Shown: positions 1 through 13,832 of the stretch, piece by piece
Numbering within the stretch: the first letter of the stretch is position 1
Layout of the letters: each line of letters starts with the position of its first letter
Source: CAYTZH01 sp964442285
GTDB lineage: Bacteria; Myxococcota_A; UBA9160; JAFDET01
Length of the DNA: 57,716 nt
Direction of reading: 5' to 3'
Assembly (NCBI GenBank): GCA_964442285.1
Contig: CAYTZH010000035.1
Coordinates: 1-57,716, forward strand
The notes under the pieces: model-generated
Database searches by the model: none
What the model was told of the DNA's origin: nothing
Seen by the model: the letters and a program-made list of their open reading frames with translations, nothing else
Made by a program: the position numbers and the translations under genes

Positions 1-162
1 CTGCGGGGCCGCACCAGCGGCTTCGCCATCCCCCAGTACGTGCTCGACACGCCCTGGGGCAAGGTGCCGCTCCAGCACCCCTACCTGCGCGGCCGCCAGG
101 GCGACGACGTGCTGGTGGAGACCTTCGACGGCCGGCTCTGGCGGGAGCCCAACCCGGCGTGA
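1..162 (+). CDS. KamA-type lysine 2,3-aminomutase, C-terminal end (partial)
   Basis: This is the last 53 codons of a gene that begins outside the window. The residues LRGRTSGFAIPQYVLDTPWG match the conserved C-terminal stretch of radical-SAM lysine 2,3-aminomutases (LRGHTSG followed by a P-x-x-V/L-D-x-P segment). Members interconvert lysine and beta-lysine; the EpmB branch acts on elongation factor P. The radical-SAM cysteines lie upstream and cannot be checked, so the exact substrate is unknown. The stop is 7 nt before the murJ start, which suggests co-transcription. Confidence 0.7.
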   Translation: MRGRTSGFAIPQYVLDTPWGKVPLQHPYLRGRQGDDVLVETFDGRLWREPNPA

Positions 163-169
163 GCGCCGC

Positions 170-1741
170 GTGAACGAGCGCGTCCCCGATGCCTCCGCCG
201 AGACCCCGCGCAGCCGCATCGGCGCCGCGGCGCTGCTGCTGGCGGGCAGCGTGCTGCTCTCCCGGGTGATCGGCTGGCTGCGCGAGGCCGTCCTGGCCGA
301 TCGCCTCGGCGCCAGCGCCGCCATGGACGCCTATCGCGCCGCCTTCCAGCTCCCGGACATGCTGAACTACCTGCTGGCGGGCAGCGCCTTCGCCGTCGCC
401 TTCATCCCGGTGTACACGCGGATCCGCGAGACCCGCGGCAGCGAGGCGGCGGGGCGCCTGTTCGCCAACGTGCTGGGCGCGACGGCGGCCCTGGTCGTGC
501 TGGCCACGGCGCTGCTCTGGTGGTTCGCGCCGCCGCTCGTCGAGCTGCAGTTCGGGGGCTTCTCCGAGGAGACCCGGGCGCTGTGCACCCGGCTCACGCG
601 GATCATGCTGCCGGCCCAGATCTTCCTGGTGACCGGCGGGGTGGTGCGCGCCGTCCTCATGGCCGACGGCCGCTTCGGCGCCCAGGCCGCGGCGCCCCTG
701 CTCTACAACGGCGGCATCATCGGCTGCGGACTGCTGCTCTCGGGGCGGCTCGGGGCCGAGGGCTTCGCCTGGGGCGTGCTGGTCGGCGCCGCCGTGGGCT
801 CCTTCGGCCTGCCGCTCTACCAGGCCGTCGGCTCGCGCCATGTGCGCCTGCGGGTGTCGCTGTCGCTGCGGGACCCCGATCTCCTGCAGTACCTCAAGGT
901 GGCGGCCCCGCTGATGATCGGTCTCTCGCTCCTGACCGTCGACGAGTGGTACGGCAAGTGGCTCGGCGACGACCTGGGCGAGGGGGTCGTCGCCCGGATC
1001 GGCTTCGCGCGCCAGGTCGCGCTCGTGCCGGTGGCGGTGGTGGGGCAGGCGGTGGCGGCGGCGGCGCTCCCGACCCTCGCCCGCCTGTTCAGCGAGGGGC
1101 GGCGCCAGGAGCTCGACGGGACGCTGCTGCGCACGCTGCAGATCGTGCTCGCGCTCTCGGTGCTGATCGCGGCCGGGGTCCTGGCCCACGCCCGGCCGGC
1201 CATCGAGATCATCCTGCGGCGGGGCGAGTTCACGCTGGCCGACGCCGATGCCACGGCCGCGCTGCTGCAGGTGATGGCCCTGGGCATCCCCGGCTGGATC
1301 GTCTCCCAGGTGGCCGCGCGCGCCTTCTTCGCCCGGGGCGATACGTTGCGCCCGATGCTCCTCGGCACCGCCATGGCCCTCCTGAGCGTCCCGCTGTATC
1401 TCGCCCTGCGCGAACGCTACGACGCGCCGGGGCTGGCCCTGGCCGGCGCTCTCGGCATCAGCCTCAACGCGGCGGTGACCCTGGCGTGGGCGCGTCGCCT
1501 CCACGGCGGGCCGCCCCTCGGGTCGCTGTTGGCGACCGGGCTGCGGGTGGTTCCCGCCGCGGTCGTCGGCGCGCTGGCCGCGATGGCGGCCCAGCGGGGC
1601 GATCCGGGTCACCTGGGCGCGGCCGTCGACCTGGCCCTCGGCGGCGCGGCCTTCGCCGCGACGGCCCTGCCGCTGGCGTGGCTCCTCGGGGGCGACGCGG
1701 CCCGCGACGGCCTGCTGCGCCTGCTGCGCCTGCGCCGCTGA
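170..1741 (+). CDS. murJ: Lipid II flippase MurJ (MviN)
   Basis: This 523-residue integral membrane protein belongs to the MOP/MVF superfamily and flips lipid II across the inner membrane for peptidoglycan synthesis. The N-terminal stretch around LLSRVIGWLREAVLADRLG, followed by MDAYRAAFQLPDMLNYLLAG, is the typical MurJ signature. About 14 hydrophobic segments run through the protein, as expected for the family, and the length is normal. It starts with GTG 7 nt after the upstream aminomutase stop, so the two are probably in one operon. The C-terminus ends in a leucine/arginine-rich tail. Confidence 0.93.
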   Translation: MNERVPDASAETPRSRIGAAALLLAGSVLLSRVIGWLREAVLADRLGASAAMDAYRAAFQLPDMLNYLLAGSAFAVAFIPVYTRIRETRGSEAAGRLFANVLGATAALVVLATALLWWFAPPLVELQFGGFSEETRALCTRLTRIMLPAQIFLVTGGVVRAVLMADGRFGAQAAAPLLYNGGIIGCGLLLSGRLGAEGFAWGVLVGAAVGSFGLPLYQAVGSRHVRLRVSLSLRDPDLLQYLKVAAPLMIGLSLLTVDEWYGKWLGDDLGEGVVARIGFARQVALVPVAVVGQAVAAAALPTLARLFSEGRRQELDGTLLRTLQIVLALSVLIAAGVLAHARPAIEIILRRGEFTLADADATAALLQVMALGIPGWIVSQVAARAFFARGDTLRPMLLGTAMALLSVPLYLALRERYDAPGLALAGALGISLNAAVTLAWARRLHGGPPLGSLLATGLRVVPAAVVGALAAMAAQRGDPGHLGAAVDLALGGAAFAATALPLAWLLGGDAARDGLLRLLRLRR

Positions 1742-1804
1742 CGGCCGGTCGGCCGTGTCCGCGACCGACCCGTCGTCCGCCCGACCCGTGGTACCCTGCG
1801 CTCC

Positions 1805-3724
1805 ATGCGCGTTCACGGACCGGAGCGACTCGGCGGTCAGGGCCTCGGCCCGCATCAGGAGGAGTCCGGCACACGCGCCATCCGCGCCCTGCTGGGCGAT
1901 CCCGAGGTGCGCGACGGCGTCGACCTGGTGATGACCTGGCGCGACGACGCCTACGAGGTGTGGTCGCGGCGCGGGCTGGTGCGCTTCCGGCGCCTCGTCG
2001 ACGAGGCCGGCCGCCTCCACTACGAGGTGCTCGAGGTCGTCGGCACGAACCCGATCGCGAACCAGGACGAGGCTGCGCTGGCGAGCGTGGAGGCGGAGGC
2101 CCGCGCCGCCCGTGCCTCCGGCTACGACGCCGACGATCCGGCGCGCCGCTTCGTCGCTCCGGAGCACCAGAGCTACCCGTTCGGCTACGAGCGGGTGGCC
2201 CAGCTCTTCGACTCGCCCCACGCGCCGGACCTCGCGGTCTCGCCGGTGGACTGGTCCCAGGGGCCCTACGCGGGCAACCACGGCGCGCTCCACGTGCGCC
2301 AGGCGCGCGCGCCGCTCTGGCTGTCCGGCGCCGGCGTGCGCGTGGGCGAGCACGAGATGGCCCTGCGCGCGGTGGACGTGGCGCCCACGGCGCTCGCGGC
2401 CCTGGGCTTCCCGAGGATCGACGGCGCCGACGCCACCGGGCGCACCGCCAGCGAGCGGGGCGTGGCCCCGGACGTCTTCCTGCGCCGTCAGGACGGCCGC
2501 GCGGCCGAGGAGCTGCTCGACCCGGACGCTCCGCGCGCCCGCCGTCTCTACGTCTTCCTGCTCGACGGTCTGCACATGACCGAGCTCGACCGCCGGCTCG
2601 CGACCGACCCCGACGCCCTGCCGGGGCTGCGCCGCCTGCGCGAGCGGGCGGCGGTGGTCCGCTACGGCTCGGTGGTGAACTTCCCCTCGATCACCTGGCC
2701 CAGCCACACCGCCCTCGGCACGGGCGCCTGGGGCGGCCACCACGACGTGGTGAACCCCAGCTACTACCTGCGGGAGAAGCGGGAGACCGTCTCGCCCCAG
2801 GGCCAGCAGGTGCGCACCGAGGGCTTCTCGAGCCCGAAGGTGGAGTCCCTGGCCGAGGCGTTCCACCGGGTGCACGGGCCGGACTGCTTCACCGCCGCCA
2901 TCTACGCGCCCTTCGGACGCGGCGCCGACCACGCGCCCCTCGAGGGCCGCATGCTCGGCCACAAGCCGACCCTCAAGCAGCTCACCCAGGAGCTGGCCGT
3001 GGACTGCGACCCGCGCTGGAAGCGCGACGGCATCAAGCCGGTGATGGACGAGTCGGTGCTCGACTGTCGGGGACTCGCCCAGGTGATCGAGCTCTTCTCC
3101 CGCGACGACCGGGAGCCGCCGGCCTTCGTCTACCACGAGCTGGCCCTGACCGACGGCGCCGGGCACGCCTACGGCCCTCACGCCGAGGGCCTCGAGGCCG
3201 CGCTCGACGAGAGCGACCGCCGCATCGTGCGGGTGCTCGACCTGCTCGACGCCCGCGGCCTGCTGGACGAGACCCTCTTCGTCGTGACCGCGGACCACGG
3301 CATGGCGCCCCAGGACACGAGCACGAGCGAGAACGCCCTGCGGCACCTGCAGCGAACCGGTCTGGCCTGTGTGCTGGCCGAGCCCATGGTCTGGCTCCTC
3401 GACCTGGCGGTGCAGGTGGAGCGCGCGGGCGACGGGCGCACGGGTCGGGTGATCGTCTACGAGAACGACGCCCTGCCCTCAGGCGAGTGGCCGACCGTGG
3501 AGGGGGCCCAGGTGGTGGTCGAGGTGCACACCGAAGGAGAGTCGCCCCAGGTGCTCGTGCGCGGGACCACGGGTCCCGGCGGCGTCTTCGGCTTCGTGAC
3601 GCCGCCCGAGGTGCCCGGCGAGCGCATCGCCATCGCCGTACACCGGGAGGGCTTCAACCCGCGCCACCTCACCCTGGACGGGCGCGGCCTCGTCCCCGAC
3701 CTGCGGAGGGAGCTCTACGGCTAG
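1805..3724 (+). CDS. Alkaline-phosphatase-superfamily phosphodiesterase/phosphatase with unusual domain order
   Basis: The 639-residue protein contains the metal-binding and nucleophile motifs of the type I phosphodiesterase/AlkP fold: DGLH near residue 254, the nucleophile motif TWPSHT near 297-302, TDGAGHAYGPH near 449-459 and TADHGM near 495-500. The motif that normally closes the domain, GNHG followed by RAPLWLSGAGV and DVAPT, lies before these, at about residues 157-195, so the order looks circularly permuted. After TADHGM the protein ends in a roughly 100-residue beta-rich region resembling a carboxypeptidase-regulatory/Ig-like domain. No clear signal peptide is visible from the ATG chosen. 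The substrate is unknown; nucleotide or phospholipid esters are typical for relatives. Confidence 0.7.
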   Translation: MRVHGPERLGGQGLGPHQEESGTRAIRALLGDPEVRDGVDLVMTWRDDAYEVWSRRGLVRFRRLVDEAGRLHYEVLEVVGTNPIANQDEAALASVEAEARAARASGYDADDPARRFVAPEHQSYPFGYERVAQLFDSPHAPDLAVSPVDWSQGPYAGNHGALHVRQARAPLWLSGAGVRVGEHEMALRAVDVAPTALAALGFPRIDGADATGRTASERGVAPDVFLRRQDGRAAEELLDPDAPRARRLYVFLLDGLHMTELDRRLATDPDALPGLRRLRERAAVVRYGSVVNFPSITWPSHTALGTGAWGGHHDVVNPSYYLREKRETVSPQGQQVRTEGFSSPKVESLAEAFHRVHGPDCFTAAIYAPFGRGADHAPLEGRMLGHKPTLKQLTQELAVDCDPRWKRDGIKPVMDESVLDCRGLAQVIELFSRDDREPPAFVYHELALTDGAGHAYGPHAEGLEAALDESDRRIVRVLDLLDARGLLDETLFVVTADHGMAPQDTSTSENALRHLQRTGLACVLAEPMVWLLDLAVQVERAGDGRTGRVIVYENDALPSGEWPTVEGAQVVVEVHTEGESPQVLVRGTTGPGGVFGFVTPPEVPGERIAIAVHREGFNPRHLTLDGRGLVPDLRRELYG

Positions 3725-3776
3725 CGAGCGGCGCCCCGGCGCCGCGCGCAGCGAGGCGGAGCCGAGCGAAGCTCCC

Positions 3777-7379
<3,603 letters not shown>

Positions 7380-7388
7380 GTTAGGCCC

Positions 7389-7464
7389 GGGCGCGTAGCT
7401 CAATTGGCAGAGCAAGGGACTCTTAATCCCTAGGTTCGGGGTTCGATTCCCCGCGCGCTCACCA
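7389..7464 (+). tRNA. tRNA-Lys(CTT)
   Basis: The sequence folds as a 76-nt cloverleaf with acceptor stem GGGCGCG/CGCGCTC, D-arm AGCTCAATTGGCAGAGC, anticodon arm AGGGA-CTCTTAA-TCCCT giving anticodon CTT, and T-arm CGGGGTTCGATTCCCCG. The CCA end is encoded. It lies 9 nt after the HyuAB gene. Confidence 0.95.
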
Positions 7465-7524
7465 CCCGCCTCCCTCCGCACCGCGTACGTGCAAGGCCCG
7501 CGCGGGCCGGTGTACGCTCCGCGC

Positions 7525-8762
7525 GTGAGCTTCTCCCCCGCCCGCGTGCTCCGCACCCTGCGCTCGGCCATGCGCCTGCGGCCCTTCGAGCGGGACCCGG
7601 TGAAGCGGCGTCTGGCGCGGGTGGCGAGCGTCGACGACCTGCGCCGCGTCGCCCGCCGCCGGCTGCCCCGGGGTGTCTTCGACTACATCGACGGCGCCGC
7701 CGAGGACGAGCGCACCGCCGCGCGCAACGCCCTTGCCTTCGCGCGCCTCGAGTTCCGGCCTCGGGTGCTGCGGGACGTCTCCGACGTGGATCCGTCCACC
7801 ACGCTCCTCGGCCGGCGGCTGCCCATTCCCCTGGTGCTCGCGCCCACGGGCTTCACCCGCATCGCCCAGTCTCAGGGCGAGCTGGCCGTGGCCCGGGCGG
7901 CCCATCGCGCGGGGCTGCCCTACAGCCTGTCCACCCTGGGCACCCGCTCCATCGAGGAGGTGGCGGCGGTGTGCCCCGGAGACAAGTGGTTCCAGGTGTA
8001 CGTCTGGCGCGACCGGGGCCTGCTCGAGGAGATGCTCGCCCGGGCCAAGGCCGCGGCCTACTCCACCCTGCTCATCACCGTCGACACGGCGGTGCTCGGC
8101 CGGCGTGAGCGCGACGTGCGACGCGGCTTCACCCTGCCGCCGAAGCTCGGCCTGGACACGCTCCTGGACGGCGTCCTGCATCCCGGCTGGACCTGGGACT
8201 TCGTGCGGGCCGAGCCGATCGCCTTCGCCAACGTGGTGGGCACGTCGGTCGGAGACGGCTCCGATCCGGTCTCCCTCGCCGAGTTCATCAACGGCCAGTT
8301 CGATCCGGCCCTCTCTGGGATGACGTGCGCTGGTTCCGCGAGCGCTGGGACGGAGCCGTGGTGCTGAAGGGCGTGCAGTGCGTGGAGGACGCGCGCCGGG
8401 CGGCCGCGGAGGGCGTCGAGGCCGTGGCGCTGTCGAACCACGGGGGCCGCCAGCTCGACGGCGCGCCGCCGCCCCTCGAGCTGGTGGCGCCCGTGGCCCA
8501 GGCGGTCGGCGACCGGGTGGAGATCCTCTGCGACGGCGGACTGCGGCGCGGTGGCGACGTGGTCAAGGCCGTGGCGCTCGGGGCCCGCGCCTGCATGATC
8601 GGCCGCCCCTATCTCTATGCGCTCGGCGCTGCCGGCGAGGCGGGGGTGGACTGGCTCCTCGCGTTCTTCGAGGAGGGGGTGCGCCGCAGCCTGGCGCTCA
8701 CCGGTCAGGCCCGCCTCCGCGCGCTGGATGCGGATCTGGTGCGCTGGCGCGACGCCGGGTAG
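7525..8762 (+). pseudogene. FMN-dependent alpha-hydroxy-acid dehydrogenase (LldD-like), frameshifted
   Basis: Two overlapping frames together encode one member of the FMN-dependent L-lactate dehydrogenase/glycolate oxidase family. The first part carries RGVFDYIDGAAEDE, the FMN-site motif LAPTGFTRI and VDTAVLGRRERD. The second carries the active-site motif ALSNHGGRQLDG, the FMN phosphate site ILCDGGLRRGGDVVKA and GARACMIGRPYLY. Continuity (FDPALS, then WDDVRWFRERWDG) is restored by adding one base near 8314-8316, so one base is missing. The start is taken as GTG 7525, with ATG 7570 as an alternative. This is either a recent pseudogene or a sequence error. The family oxidises 2-hydroxy acids to 2-oxo acids. 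Confidence 0.85.
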
Positions 8763-8850
8763 GGTGGCCGCCGTCGACGTGCCGCCCACCCTGCTGGCCC
8801 TGCTGCCGCCGGGCAGCCACGCGGGGCCGGCCTTCGTGTAGGATGGCCGG

Positions 8851-10209
8851 ATGCGCGCCCACGCACCGACACCCTCCCTCCGCCCGTCGTCCGTCCGCTT
8901 GCTGCTGCCGCTCCTGCTCGCCCTGGGCGGGGCGGCGCCCGCCCCGGCCGAGGCCCTGCCCGACGCGACGCCGGGTGCGCCGGATCTCCAGCCGGGAGAG
9001 GTGATCGACTTCGAGCAGGTCGCTCGCCTCCGCCCGTACCTGCCCGACGCGTTCTGGAGCAACCGCGACTTCTTCTTCTACGAGGGCATGCACCTCGAGA
9101 TCGCGCCGCCCTTCGCGGACTACGGTCCGCCCGCGGTCTACACCGAGGCGACCGAGCGCTTTCGGGGCCGGCCCCGGGTCGGGCCCGACGACAGCCTCGA
9201 GAACTACACCGCGGGTCAGCCCTTTCCCATGGAGGAGATCGACTGCCGGGGCGACCCCCAGGCCGGTACCAAGATCATGTGGAACTTCGTGAATCGCTGG
9301 GCCGGCTCCGGCGGTCAGACCCACTTCTTCTACTCCTACTGGGATCGCGGCGAGAAGCTGCCCCTCTACTACGAGGGCACGGGCGGCGGCGTGAAGCTCG
9401 CCCACCGGCCCGAGCCCGAGTACGCCGAGCAGGGCGGCGACGTCTTCCGCAAGGAGCGGCGCAAGGGCGCCAGCGGGGTGGACGTGACCGCCCCCTTCGA
9501 CGCCCGCGGCATCAAGCTGCTGACCTATCGCTACAAGACGGCCGACGGACCCCGCAGCGAGGCCCAGAACGACGACACCTGGGTCTACGTGCCTTCGCTG
9601 CGACGCGTGCGCCGCATCTCCCGGGCGCAGCGCACCGACGCCATCTCCGGCACCGACTTCACCATGGACGACCTGGGCAGCTTCGCCGGCATCGTGCCCC
9701 AGTACGAGTGGACCTGCCTGGAGGCGGGCGTGACCGTCGCGCCCAGCAACACCCGCAACAAGGGCTACCCCTACGCGAAGGACGCCCAGAACTTCGGTCC
9801 CTACGGCCTCTCCTTCGCCGACGACCGCTGGAGCCTGCGCCGGACGGTCACGGTGCGCATGATTCCCAAGAACGCCGACCATCCGTACAGCCACAAGGAC
9901 ATCGTGATCGATGCCCAGACCCTCTCGGCCCTCTACTCCTTCGCCTACGACCGCAAGGGCGAGCTCTGGAAGATCATCTGGCACAACAAGCGCTGGAGCC
10001 AGGACCAGGAGCTCACGGGCGAGTTCTACCCGGGCTGGCCGTCCGTTCCCGAGCCCCGCCACCTGGTCACGGTGAGCGACGTCATCGTGAACGTCCAGAC
10101 GGGCACGGGGAACCGGATCGAGTTCTGGGACCGGCACGGCACGCCCCTCAAGAGCAAGGGCCGCATCCGCCGCTTCATCGACGTGGGCCGCCTGACCCGG
10201 GGGCGCTAG
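8851..10209 (+). CDS. DUF1329 family outer-membrane-associated protein
   Basis: This 452-residue protein starts with a Sec-type signal peptide: a basic N-terminus, the core LLLPLLLALGG and an AEA-like cleavage site near residue 35. It then matches DUF1329, a family of exported proteins annotated as outer-membrane lipoprotein-sorting-like and often encoded beside RND transporters and hydrophobic-compound catabolic genes. Recognisable parts are the conserved aromatic-rich core (TYRYKTADG-type strand), the VYVPSLRRVRRISRAQRTDA segment and TDFTMDDLGSFAG. No LolA-type function has been shown for this family as far as I know. It begins 88 nt after the broken hydroxy-acid dehydrogenase, with an AGGATGG sequence just upstream of the ATG. 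Confidence 0.8.
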   Translation: MRAHAPTPSLRPSSVRLLLPLLLALGGAAPAPAEALPDATPGAPDLQPGEVIDFEQVARLRPYLPDAFWSNRDFFFYEGMHLEIAPPFADYGPPAVYTEATERFRGRPRVGPDDSLENYTAGQPFPMEEIDCRGDPQAGTKIMWNFVNRWAGSGGQTHFFYSYWDRGEKLPLYYEGTGGGVKLAHRPEPEYAEQGGDVFRKERRKGASGVDVTAPFDARGIKLLTYRYKTADGPRSEAQNDDTWVYVPSLRRVRRISRAQRTDAISGTDFTMDDLGSFAGIVPQYEWTCLEAGVTVAPSNTRNKGYPYAKDAQNFGPYGLSFADDRWSLRRTVTVRMIPKNADHPYSHKDIVIDAQTLSALYSFAYDRKGELWKIIWHNKRWSQDQELTGEFYPGWPSVPEPRHLVTVSDVIVNVQTGTGNRIEFWDRHGTPLKSKGRIRRFIDVGRLTRGR

Positions 10210-10257
10210 GGGATCGCCCCGACACCGGCGGGGGCGCCGGGGATCGCCCCGACACCG
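10209..10257. repeat. Two 19-bp direct repeats between the DUF1329 gene and tRNA-Leu
   Basis: The sequence GGGGATCGCCCCGACACCG occurs at 10209-10227 and again at 10239-10257, a 30-bp period. The first copy begins at the last base of the DUF1329 stop codon. Each copy contains the self-complementary core GGGGATCGCCCC, so each could form a short hairpin. This may act as a weak terminator or may be a simple duplication. Confidence 0.6.
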
Positions 10258-10294
10258 TTCCGCCCCCGCGGCGCTCTGCTAGGCTGCAAGCCAC

Positions 10295-10376
10295 GCCGGG
10301 GTGGCGGAATCGGTAGACGCGGTGGCCTTAGGAGCCACTGCCTTCGGGCGTGCAGGTTCGAGTCCTGTCCCCGGCA
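10295..10376 (+). tRNA. tRNA-Leu(TAG)
   Basis: This class II tRNA has acceptor stem GCCGGGG/CCCCGGC, anticodon arm GTGGC-CTTAGGA-GCCAC giving anticodon TAG, a variable arm (TGCCTTCGGGCG) and T-arm CAGGTTCGAGTCCTG. CCA is not encoded; the bases after the discriminator A are CCC. It lies 50 nt upstream of tig. Confidence 0.94.
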
Positions 10377-10426
10377 CCCGTCCGGACCTCCGGTCTCCCG
10401 ACGAACCGACCCTTCGAGGCAGAGCC

Positions 10427-11749
10427 ATGGCTACGACCCAGACCGATCCTGCGGACGACGTCCGCGTCTCCACGCCCGAGGAGAGCGGCGTGGTGCGAAC
10501 CCTCGAGGTGGAGGTGGATGCGCGCCGGGTCCGCAAGGCCTTCGACAAGGCCTACAAGAGCCTGGCCCGTCAGGCGCGCGTGCGCGGCTTCCGTCCCGGG
10601 AAGGCGCCCCAGTCGGTGCTGGAGAAGCTCTACGGCGCGCAGGTTCTCGAGGAGATCGAGCGCACCCTGGTGAGCGAGACGCTGCCCCAGGCGGTGGCCC
10701 AGAGCGGGCTCCGGCCCGTCACCGAGCCGACGGTCGATGCCCAGCCGCCTGCGAGAGATGCGAGCTTCCGCTACCGCGCCCAGATCGAGGTGAAGCCCAG
10801 CGTGGAGCTGCCGGAGCTCGCGGGGCTCCCCGGACGCCGCACCCCCGTCAGCGTGGGCGAGGTGGAGGTGGACGGGGAGCTCGAGCGGCTGCGCACGGCC
10901 CAGGCGCCCCTGGTGGAGGAGGCCGAAGGCACCGCCGCCCAGCGGGGCCACGTGCTGCGGATCGACTTCGTCGGACGCGTCGACGGTGAGGCCTTCGAGG
11001 GCGGCACCGGCAGCGACGTCGAGGTGGAGCTCGGGAGCGACCGCTTCGTGCCGGGCTTCGCCGAGCAGCTCGAAGGCGCCCGGGCCGGCGAGGACTGCAC
11101 GGTGACGGTCACCTTCCCGGAGGACTACGGCGACGCCGGCGTCGCGGGCCGCGAGGCGGAGTTCGCCGTCCACGTGCACGCGGTCCTGCGCCGCGACCTG
11201 CCCGCGCTCGACGACGAGTTCGCCAAGGACGTGGGGGACTTCGACACCCTGGCTGCGCTGCGGGCGCACCTCGAGGCTCAGCTGCGCGGACAGCGCGAGC
11301 AGCGCGCGCGGCAGGTGCTCCAGCGCTCGGTGCTCGACGCGCTCGTGGACCGGACGCCGTTCGACGTGCCGCCGGGACTGGTGGAGCGACGCCTGCAGTC
11401 GCAGCTGGCGCGGGCGCATCGCGAACTCGAGGGCCAGGTGCCCGAGGAGGCCCTCCAGCGCCAGCTGCAGAGCTGGCAGGAGGCCTGGCGTCCCCGCGCC
11501 GAGCGGGACGTGCGCGAGGCGCTGCTGCTCGAGGCGGTGGCCGAGGCGGAGTCGCTCGAGGTGGCCGACGAGGAGATCGAGGAGCGCGTGCGGGCGATGG
11601 CTGTGGAGCAGGGCGTCGACGCAGCGCGTCTACTCAAGGCGTATCGTGAAGGCGACATGCTGCCGGCGGTGCGCGCCTCGCTCCTGGACGACAAGGCGCT
11701 TGATTTCCTTTGCGCCCAGGCTAAAGTCGAAGAGGTTTCGGACAGTTAG
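10427..11749 (+). CDS. tig: Trigger factor (ribosome-associated chaperone and prolyl isomerase)
   Basis: The 440-residue protein is the ribosome-bound chaperone that meets nascent chains at the exit tunnel. The N-terminal domain carries the ribosome-docking signature GFRPGKAP. A central FKBP-type prolyl isomerase domain covers roughly residues 160-245 (GHVLRIDFVGRVDGEAFEGG and VPGFAEQLEGARAGE), and the helical C-terminal chaperone arms follow. I chose ATG 10427 because the frame upstream of it runs through tRNA-Leu and lacks family similarity. It is the first gene of the tig-clpP-clpX-lon cluster; clpP begins 163 nt downstream. Confidence 0.96.
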   Translation: MATTQTDPADDVRVSTPEESGVVRTLEVEVDARRVRKAFDKAYKSLARQARVRGFRPGKAPQSVLEKLYGAQVLEEIERTLVSETLPQAVAQSGLRPVTEPTVDAQPPARDASFRYRAQIEVKPSVELPELAGLPGRRTPVSVGEVEVDGELERLRTAQAPLVEEAEGTAAQRGHVLRIDFVGRVDGEAFEGGTGSDVEVELGSDRFVPGFAEQLEGARAGEDCTVTVTFPEDYGDAGVAGREAEFAVHVHAVLRRDLPALDDEFAKDVGDFDTLAALRAHLEAQLRGQREQRARQVLQRSVLDALVDRTPFDVPPGLVERRLQSQLARAHRELEGQVPEEALQRQLQSWQEAWRPRAERDVREALLLEAVAEAESLEVADEEIEERVRAMAVEQGVDAARLLKAYREGDMLPAVRASLLDDKALDFLCAQAKVEEVSDS

Positions 11750-11912
11750 GGGCTTCGCTGCGGTCGCGTGCCCCGCCCCCACGCGCGACCCTGGAGCGCC
11801 CGGCACGCAGTTCGATCGGCGACTATCCTCCCCAGAAGGCCGAGCTCGGAAGGCCAGAACGAGAACTCCCGTCTCGGGCCTGCAGGTCCGGCGCCCGTAG
11901 CATGGAGCACTC

Positions 11913-12547
11913 ATGCCCCTGATCCCGATGGTCGTCGAGCAGAGCCACCGCGGCGAGCGCGCCTACGACATCTACTCGCGTCTTCTCAAGGATCGGATCA
12001 TCTTCCTCGGCAGCGCGATCGACGACGACGTCGCCAATCTGATCATCGCGCAGCTGCTGTTCCTGGAGGCGGAGGAGCCCGAGAAGGACATCCACCTCTA
12101 CATCAACTCGCCCGGTGGGTCGGTGACGGCGGGCCTCGCGATCTACGATACGATGCAGTACGTGCGGCCCGACGTGAAGACGATCTGCTTGGGGCAGGCG
12201 GCGTCCATGGGCGCGTGGCTGCTGGCCTGCGGAGCCAACGGCAAGCGCCTCGCGCTCCCCAACTCGCGCATCATGATCCACCAGCCCATGGGCGGCTTCC
12301 AGGGACAGGCCACCGAGGTCGAGATCCAGGCTCGCGAGATCCTCAAGCTGCGGGAGCGCATGAACCAGATCCTGGCGGACCACACGGGACGCTCCCTCGA
12401 TGACATCGCGAAGGACACGGAGCGCGATTACTATATGTCGGGCGAGGAGGCGCAGGCGTACGGCCTCGTCGATCAGGTCGTGCGGCGGCACGATGTGGCA
12501 GCGCCGTCGGGCGGGAACGGCGCCAGCGGGGGAGAGGGCGAGGGCCG

Positions 12548-12551
<4 letters not shown>
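11913..12551 (+). CDS. clpP: ATP-dependent Clp protease proteolytic subunit ClpP
   Basis: This 212-residue serine peptidase forms the double-ring chamber that degrades proteins unfolded by ClpX or ClpA. The catalytic triad is visible: Ser98 in GQAASMGAW, His123 in IMIHQPMGG and Asp172 in ERDYYMSG. The N-terminus (MPLIPMVVEQSHRGERAYDI) is the usual form with a short propeptide. The last bases overlap the clpX start by 4 nt (ATGA), so the two are translationally coupled. A glycine/serine-rich C-terminal tail extends about 15 residues past the usual end. Confidence 0.98.
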
Positions 12552-13795
<1,244 letters not shown>

Positions 13796-13832
13796 AACGG
13801 CGCGTCGGCGCGGCCGGCAGCAAGGGAGTGGG

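Noticed and set aside
7495..7508. GGCCCGCGCGGGCC palindrome after tRNA-Lys as a terminator.
   Set aside because: Short G/C palindromes are frequent in DNA this GC-rich, and no T-run follows.
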